Source: Bacillota bacterium (GTDB taxonomy: Bacteria > Bacillota > Clostridia > Oscillospirales > Acutalibacteraceae). From it: 9,853 nucleotides of DNA. The position numbers were made by a program, and so were the translations under genes. Positions within the stretch are counted from its first letter, which is position 1. The number at the start of each line of letters is the position of its first letter. The stretch spans positions 1-9,853 of the forward strand of contig JAEZJA010000125.1 of assembly GCA_023415895.1 (NCBI GenBank), written 5' to 3'. Positions 6,136 through 9,853 of this stretch are shown one piece after another. The notes under the pieces are model-generated. The model was not told where the DNA came from. It searched no databases and worked only from the letters and a program-made list of their open reading frames with translations.

Positions 6136-6171
6136 AGATGAGTGGAACATAAAGAGAAATGAGGGTATTTC

Positions 6172-7122
6172 ATGTCAAGAACGGGAGCGATTACCCGCCT
6201 GATTGTGTGGTCTGTTGTTGCGATCCTACTAACGATGGCTTTAATCTCTGGCGTTACGATAGTCCAGAGAGGCAGCCTGTGGCCGAATTTCAACGAATAC
6301 TTCCATAAGGGAGAGAGGCATGAGGTGTTTACGCAGACGGTAACAGCGAATTCTGTGGATCAGGTGGAAATTGAATGGGCGCGTGGCGATGTGACCGTGG
6401 AGCCGTCTGCGGATACCCAGGTACATGTGACCCAGACATCGTATTATGATGTGGAGCCGCTGATTTTTGAAAATGAGAACGGCCGTTTAAAGATTATCCA
6501 AGAGCGGTGGAACGGGTTTGCTTTCTTCAGCCTATGGAGACGTACATCCGACCTGAACGTGCAGCTGCCCCAAAAGCAGTATGAAAAGTTCAAACTCAAA
6601 ATGACCAGCGGGGATTCCAAGGTGAGCGAGATCACGGTACAGGAATGTATCTTGCTGATGACCTCGGGCAACCTGGAAGTGGATAAAATGACAGCGCAAA
6701 AAACCGAGCTGCGCGTGACCAGCGGTAAGATGCAAGTGACCTCATTGGATGCACGCGAGCTGACCTTTGAAACAACATCCGGCGAGCTGAAGGTCGAGGG
6801 ACAAATGCAGTCGATAACCGGCGGTACCACCAGCGGATCCGTCAAGCTGACAACGTCGGTTCAGCCGGAAAAGCTGGATATATCGATGACCTCGGGTAAT
6901 GTGGCGGTCGGCATACCCGATTCGGACGGATTCAAGCTGCTGTGCAAGAAGACTTCGGGCAGCTTTGACACCAATTTTGAATTCCTAACCTCCAAGGAGG
7001 GAAATGAAACGCTCTATGTGTATCAGTCGGGCGGATCAAACAACCACCGCTATACTGTGGACATGACCAGCGGCACCTTTAAGCTGTACAAGGCGGCGAG
7101 CGGGACGACAGGGGATTTGTAG
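6172..7122 (+). CDS. DUF4097-family membrane-anchored beta-solenoid protein
   Basis: 316 residues. One transmembrane helix near the N-terminus (about 9-30), with RTGAITR before it, anchors a large extracytoplasmic domain. There is no lipobox Cys. Residues 55-310 are beta-strand repeats typical of DUF4097 (formerly grouped with putative adhesins). A T-S-G motif recurs at 145, 164, 183, 202, 220, 240, 261 and 299, mostly 19 residues apart, as expected for one turn per coil of a beta-solenoid. The ATG is supported by GAGGG at 6161-6165. The protein ends the padR operon. In Firmicutes this trio (PadR, HAAS protein, DUF4097 protein) is recurrent and associated with envelope homeostasis, but no ligand is known. 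Cys159 and Cys258 are the only Cys residues and are too far apart in the ladder to assume a disulfide. Confidence 0.9.
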   Translation: MSRTGAITRLIVWSVVAILLTMALISGVTIVQRGSLWPNFNEYFHKGERHEVFTQTVTANSVDQVEIEWARGDVTVEPSADTQVHVTQTSYYDVEPLIFENENGRLKIIQERWNGFAFFSLWRRTSDLNVQLPQKQYEKFKLKMTSGDSKVSEITVQECILLMTSGNLEVDKMTAQKTELRVTSGKMQVTSLDARELTFETTSGELKVEGQMQSITGGTTSGSVKLTTSVQPEKLDISMTSGNVAVGIPDSDGFKLLCKKTSGSFDTNFEFLTSKEGNETLYVYQSGGSNNHRYTVDMTSGTFKLYKAASGTTGDL

Positions 7123-7123
7123 A

Positions 7124-7200
7124 GTGAAAAGCTTCCTCCCCAAGACTTCCCCCTTTGTGGGTAAGCCGTCGCCCGAGGAGACGGATGAGGTGGAATCGGC
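7124..7200. repeat. Palindrome-rich stretch resembling a degenerate MITE/REP-like element
   Basis: This stretch between the DUF4097 stop and the terminator holds CCGTC-N9-GACGG (7166-7184), an imperfect CTTCCCC / GGGTAAG pair at about 7147-7165, and the word GGATGAGGTGG (7183-7193). The reverse complement reads CCACCTCATCC..., a word I associate from memory with short palindromic intergenic repeats in gut Clostridia. A GTG-initiated frame of 72 codons crosses it but also crosses the terminator, so it is not coding. The call rests on composition and memory, and there is no second copy in the window. Confidence 0.35.
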
Positions 7201-7231
7201 ACCCCCTGTTATGACAAGGCTTATTAGCAAG

Positions 7232-7264
7232 AAAGCTCCATCGGCGTTGCCGGTGGAGCTTTTT
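7232..7264 (+). terminator. Intrinsic terminator of the padR operon, likely bidirectional
   Basis: AAAGCTCCATCGGC (7232-7245) pairs with GCCGGTGGAGCTTT (7249-7262) over 14 bp with one T-G wobble and a 3-nt loop, followed by T up to 7264. The minus-strand reading ends in TTTCTT, so the same hairpin could also stop the ldh-ferredoxin transcript coming from the right. The short gap 7265-7325 has no other visible element. Confidence 0.93.
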
Positions 7265-7325
7265 CGGTTAAAAGAGTATCTCGAACCACTCTTTACACGT
7301 ATTGAACTACAGGACACAAACACAA

Positions 7326-7514
7326 TCAATCTACCGCAATAACCGAGACGGGGCAGCTTTCCTGTGCTTCAACGGCGGCACTCTCCTCCTCGGCCGGGAC
7401 TTCATCGACATAGACCTCCGCGAAACCGTCGTCCGCCATACGGAACACAGCGGGGCAAAGCTCGGTGCAAAGGCCGCAGGAAATGCAGCCCTCGCGATCA
7501 ATGGTTGCTTTCAT
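7326..7514 (-). CDS. Single-cluster [4Fe-4S] ferredoxin
   Basis: 62 residues, MKATIDREGCISCGLCTELCP at the N-terminus (first ligand Cys10). Cys10, Cys13, Cys16 and Cys54 (CP) are the ligands of one low-potential [4Fe-4S] cluster, in the order found in the Thermotoga/Bacillus-type monocluster ferredoxins. Cys20 sits where such proteins often form a disulfide, but there is no matching Cys near residue 43, so it is unpaired. The middle is strongly acidic (DEVPAEEESAAVEAQE, 38-53), usual for ferredoxins that dock on redox partners. The ATG at 7514 is chosen because AAAAGGAG lies 10 nt upstream. An earlier in-frame ATG (7535) overlaps the ldh stop as ATGA and has no ribosome site. It is the second gene after ldh, with a 17-bp gap. 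The partner enzyme is unknown. Confidence 0.95.
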   Translation of the reverse strand: MKATIDREGCISCGLCTELCPAVFRMADDGFAEVYVDEVPAEEESAAVEAQESCPVSVIAVD

Positions 7515-7531
7515 AGATTGTTCGCTCCTTT

Positions 7532-8482
7532 TCATAAATGAATAGTGTTGAAGGATTCACGCAGGATTTCACAGGAACGGTTCATTTGGGTGAGTTCCTC
7601 GGCTGTGAGGGACAGGGGGATGATTCGTTCGGCACCGTTACGGCTGACAACAGTCGGAACACCCGCGTAAACATCCGATTGACCGTATTCCCCTTTGAGC
7701 ATGGAGGAAGTCGTTAAAATACTGTGCTCATCGCCGAAAATCGCGCGAATGATGCGCACGAGCGACATGCCAATGCCATAATAGGTTGCCTTTTTGGCTT
7801 CAATAATCTTTTGCGCAGCATTTTTGACATCTTCGCTGAGCTGAATCAAGCTGGAACAGCTGTATTGGCTCCCCGGCTCGCCGCACAGCGTGAGTACGGG
7901 ACGGGTGGCTACCAGTGCCTGTGACCAGGGAACAAATTCACTGTCGCCGTGCTCCCCCATCACATAGGCGTGCACGTTGCGGGGGTCAACCGAAAAATAG
8001 TCTCCCAGCATATAGCGCAGGCGGGCGGTGTCCAAGGTGGTGCCTGTTCCTATCACATGGCCGCAATCAAAGCCAGACAACGCCTGTGTGATGTGGGTCA
8101 TAATATCGACCGGGTTGGTGGCAATCAGAAAAATGCCCTGAAATCCCGATTTTACAACGGGCGTGATGATGGAGCGGAAAACCTCCGTGTTTCGCTGAAG
8201 AAGATCAATACGAGATTCTCCCGGCTTTTGCGCGACACCCGCGCAGATCGCAACCACATCGGCATTTTGACAGTCTGCGTATTCGCCTGCGTAAATATTC
8301 ATGTGCGAGCCGGAAAACGCCAGGCCGTGGTTGAGATCCATAGCCTCTCCCTTGGCGCGCTTCGTGTCCAGATCGATCAGCACCAATTCATCACAGGCGT
8401 TTTGGTTGAGCAGGGCATACGCGAAGCTCATCCCTACCAGACCGGTTCCAATAAGTGCAATTTTTCGTTGATCGGTTTTCAT
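7532..8482 (-). CDS. ldh: L-lactate dehydrogenase (NAD-dependent)
   Basis: 316 residues, the usual bacterial length. It reduces pyruvate to L-lactate with NADH in the cytoplasm, regenerating NAD in fermentation. GTGLVG (12-17) is the NAD-binding loop. QKPGESR (85-91) is the substrate-specificity loop: Gln85 marks lactate rather than malate dehydrogenase, and Arg91 is the mobile catalytic Arg. DTARLR (151-156) provides Asp151 and the carboxylate-binding Arg154. GEHGDSE (176-182) holds the proton-relay His178. Arg156 and His171 correspond to R173 and H188 of Bacillus LDH, which bind fructose 1,6-bisphosphate, so allosteric activation is likely by inference. The ribosome site (AGAAAGAAGTG) is weak. 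The 78 bp upstream, after the acetyltransferase stop, has no T-rich hairpin, so read-through from that gene is possible. The ferredoxin gene follows. Confidence 0.98.
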   Translation of the reverse strand: MKTDQRKIALIGTGLVGMSFAYALLNQNACDELVLIDLDTKRAKGEAMDLNHGLAFSGSHMNIYAGEYADCQNADVVAICAGVAQKPGESRIDLLQRNTEVFRSIITPVVKSGFQGIFLIATNPVDIMTHITQALSGFDCGHVIGTGTTLDTARLRYMLGDYFSVDPRNVHAYVMGEHGDSEFVPWSQALVATRPVLTLCGEPGSQYSCSSLIQLSEDVKNAAQKIIEAKKATYYGIGMSLVRIIRAIFGDEHSILTTSSMLKGEYGQSDVYAGVPTVVSRNGAERIIPLSLTAEELTQMNRSCEILRESFNTIHL

Positions 8483-8560
8483 GCGTTCACTTCTTTCTAA
8501 TTTATTGTCGTGGGTAGGAGAGCCGATATACCGTTAGTATGCCATCCACAGGCCGCGGTA

Positions 8561-9325
8561 TTACAGTTGCCGGTCAACAAAATAGAAGGGTTGCTCACGG
8601 ATAGTTTGACCGGCTTTGTCCCAAAGCGTACGGGCATCTATTAAAAAACTGTCGGCGGCGGCAATCATTCCCCTACGCAATGCCGGTTGCTCCAGCAGCA
8701 GTCCTACACGGTCATACCGTTGGGTTACGCCCTCAAAATTGTGCGGCGTGTGCGAGCACAGGATGCGGCTGCCGTCGGCTAGCTCACAGGTGTAGTCGAC
8801 GGTGGACGGCGAGAGCACATAGGGCGTGCCGACTGCCTCCTCCACCCCATGCATAAACGTATTGGGCCGTAATCCGCAGCCGAGCATCAGAATCTTTCCC
8901 TGCTCCTGCATCATAAGGCGGAAGGGCGAATGCGGGCCGACCGGCGTGGTGTCTTGCATATGTTCGCCTGTCAGTGCCGCCGCCAGCCGCCCATAGGCAC
9001 AGATCGAATGGGTGGGATGAACGCTTCGAACAACACCCGACATGGTGCGGAAGGCTTCAGACAGCCGCCCCACACAGGAGGGAGTCACGCTGACTGAGAA
9101 AAAGGGAGATTCCCGTGTCACCGTCGCGTAGCTCAGTGCGGGTATCAGCAGCGTACCACTCGGGCCGAGCGCATCCATCAGCGCCTCAATAACACCCAGG
9201 CAGCCGCCCTCGGGCTGTCCGCCCAGCGGCTTCATCGCGCTGTGAACCAGCAGGGTATCCCCTTGAGACACTCCAAGCGCACGAAGATCATCGGTCAGCT
9301 GTCGTTTTGTGAGAAGAGCAGGCAT
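8561..9325 (-). CDS. AAC(3)-family N-acetyltransferase (YokD/FrbF-like)
   Basis: 254 residues in the antibiotic N-acetyltransferase AAC(3) superfamily, which uses acetyl-CoA. Visible family motifs are VHSAMKPLG (27-35), PSGTLLIPA (55-63), RSVHPTHS (100-107), PVGPHSPF (128-135), MLGCG (147-151) and HGVEE (159-163). Length fits the family (about 260-280). Members include true aminoglycoside 3-N-acetyltransferases and many chromosomal relatives (YokD, FrbF) that act on other amines. Nothing here shows aminoglycoside resistance, as no mobile element or resistance gene is near. The ATG is preceded by AAGGAGG at a spacing of 8 nt. It has its own promoter (9383-9411), lies between galE's terminator and ldh, and its stop is 78 bp upstream of ldh. 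The substrate is unassigned. Confidence 0.92.
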   Translation of the reverse strand: MPALLTKRQLTDDLRALGVSQGDTLLVHSAMKPLGGQPEGGCLGVIEALMDALGPSGTLLIPALSYATVTRESPFFSVSVTPSCVGRLSEAFRTMSGVVRSVHPTHSICAYGRLAAALTGEHMQDTTPVGPHSPFRLMMQEQGKILMLGCGLRPNTFMHGVEEAVGTPYVLSPSTVDYTCELADGSRILCSHTPHNFEGVTQRYDRVGLLLEQPALRRGMIAAADSFLIDARTLWDKAGQTIREQPFYFVDRQL

Positions 9326-9382
9326 GGGTATTCCTCCTTGTTCAAAACCGTTTTGTATTGAAAAAATGTTAAATTCATCCTT

Positions 9383-9411
9383 ATGATACCGTCCCAGCCA
9401 ATAGAATGCAA
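9383..9411 (-). promoter_or_regulatory. Promoter of the AAC(3)-family gene
   Basis: On the minus strand TTGCAT (9411-9406), a 17-bp spacer and TATCAT (9388-9383) make a good sigma-A match. Transcription would start near 9376, about 50 nt before the ATG. Upstream lies TGTTG-GTG-CAACA (9445-9457), a 13-bp inverted repeat that might be a regulator site but could be chance. Confidence 0.65.
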
Positions 9412-9471
9412 GAGAAAGTTAGTGGCGAGAGAATTCCAACCCGTTGTTGGTGCAACAGCGCGCCCTGATAC

Positions 9472-9507
9472 AAAAATCCCTGTCTCGCCATTCGTGGCGA
9501 GACAGGG
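9472..9507 (-). terminator. Intrinsic terminator of galE
   Basis: CCCTGTCTCGCCA (9478-9490) and TGGCGAGACAGGG (9495-9507) are a perfect 13-bp inverted repeat with a 4-nt loop. On the minus strand the stem is followed by ATTTTTG (9477-9471). It sits 23 bp after the galE stop and so isolates galE from the acetyltransferase gene. Confidence 0.93.
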
Positions 9508-9530
9508 ACGGGATGACTTTCCTAAAGGCG

Positions 9531-9853
9531 TTATTTGTCGTAGCCGCGGGGATTGGTGGACTGCCAGCGCCAGGAGTCGCGGCACATATCCTCTATGCCG
9601 CGCTCGGCCTTCCAGCCAAGCAGCTTTTCAGCTTTGGAGGGGGCGGAATAGCAGACGGCCACATCGCCGGGGCGGCGGGGTGCTATCACGTAGGGAACTT
9701 TGACGTCATTGGCTTTTTCAAAGGCATTAACCAGATCCAGCACGCTGTAGCCGGTACCTGTGCCTAGGTTAAACACCTCGGCCCCTTGGTGGGCAAGAGC
9801 ATATTGCACGGCCTTGACATGACCCAGAGCCAGATCCACCACATGGATATAAT
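9531..9853 (-). CDS. galE: UDP-glucose 4-epimerase, C-terminal part (runs off window)
   Basis: The visible 107 residues are the C-terminal third of GalE (about 330-340 residues in full), a NAD-dependent cytoplasmic epimerase that interconverts UDP-glucose and UDP-galactose in the Leloir pathway and for surface sugars. The frame enters from the right with [14 protein letters not shown]. It continues with the UDP-sugar-binding signature [14 protein letters not shown] and RRPGD, then the C-terminal [20 protein letters not shown] and a final GYDK. The Rossmann fold and catalytic Ser-Tyr-Lys are outside the window. The GTG at 9842-9840 is an internal Val, not a start, because YIH immediately before it is family sequence. 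The gene ends in a strong terminator. No other gal gene is visible. Confidence 0.96.
   Translation of the reverse strand, partial: YIHVVDLALGHVKAVQYALAHQGAEVFNLGTGTGYSVLDLVNAFEKANDVKVPYVIAPRRPGDVAVCYSAPSKAEKLLGWKAERGIEDMCRDSWRWQSTNPRGYDK

Noticed and set aside
7124..7342. 72-codon GTG-initiated frame after the DUF4097 gene
   Set aside because: It runs across the palindromic stretch, through a strong intrinsic terminator and into the ferredoxin 3' end. It has only a weak ribosome site and no recognizable domain.
8483..8560. Possible terminator or Rex-type operator between the acetyltransferase and ldh
   Set aside because: I found only a 4-bp ATAC/GTAT inverted repeat and no T-tract or TTGTGA-type Rex site. 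A promoter for ldh is probable but not readable with confidence.
8561..9325. Acquired aminoglycoside resistance gene
   Set aside because: Family membership alone does not show resistance. No transposase, integron or other mobile sign is nearby, and gene composition matches its neighbours.
9422..9502. 9-bp direct repeat GTGGCGAGA (9422-9430 and 9494-9502) as an insertion target duplication
   Set aside because: The second copy is one arm of the galE terminator, and the segment between carries only promoter-proximal sequence, so there is no inserted element.

Overview
The window looks like a chromosomal segment of a mid-GC anaerobic Bacillota, most likely class Clostridia and near the Oscillospiraceae/Ruminococcaceae. 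The reasons are the murI-ywiB-argS gene order with Firmicutes-type AGGAGG ribosome sites, a PadR / HAAS-type membrane protein / DUF4097 operon, a small clostridial [4Fe-4S] ferredoxin behind an L-lactate dehydrogenase, and a degenerate HPr. The taxonomic placement is inference from gene content, not a database match. I see no rRNA, tRNA, CRISPR array, phage gene or intact insertion sequence.

Layout. (1) 1-65, minus: the first 21 codons of a MiaB-like tRNA methylthiotransferase (mtaB). (2) 184-576, plus: a monocistronic HPr-like gene with a strong sigma-A promoter and its own intrinsic terminator. (3) 4852 down to 582, minus: a four-gene housekeeping operon, murI (glutamate racemase), a DUF1934/YwiB protein, argS, and a homocysteine S-methyltransferase whose C-terminus ends halfway through a pterin-binding-like domain. 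(4) 5089-7264, plus: a three-gene envelope-sensing operon, padR, HAAS-type membrane protein, DUF4097 protein. Its promoter overlaps a perfect 8-bp inverted repeat, and a strong terminator follows a short palindrome-rich, repeat-like stretch. (5) 8482 down to 7326, minus: ldh and a 62-residue ferredoxin separated by 17 bp. (6) 9411 down to 8561, minus: an AAC(3)-family N-acetyltransferase with its own promoter. (7) 9853 down to 9472, minus: the C-terminal third of galE, ending in a strong terminator.

How the genes fit together. The murI operon combines peptidoglycan precursor supply (D-glutamate), translation (Arg-tRNA) and methionine/one-carbon metabolism. The padR operon has the layout of a self-contained regulator plus membrane/surface pair. 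In other Firmicutes PadR proteins repress such operons, and here the candidate operator covers the -10 box, so autoregulation is the natural model. ldh plus ferredoxin suggests fermentative redox balance.

The most interesting points are: an HPr that lost its phosphorylatable His but kept the Ser46-type regulatory site (Crh-like); the truncated pterin-like domain on the homocysteine methyltransferase; a possible short leader peptide with a near-ideal Shine-Dalgarno ahead of murI; a regular 19-residue T-S-G ladder in the DUF4097 protein; and the ldh-ferredoxin pairing. I found nothing that I can defend as an entirely new system.
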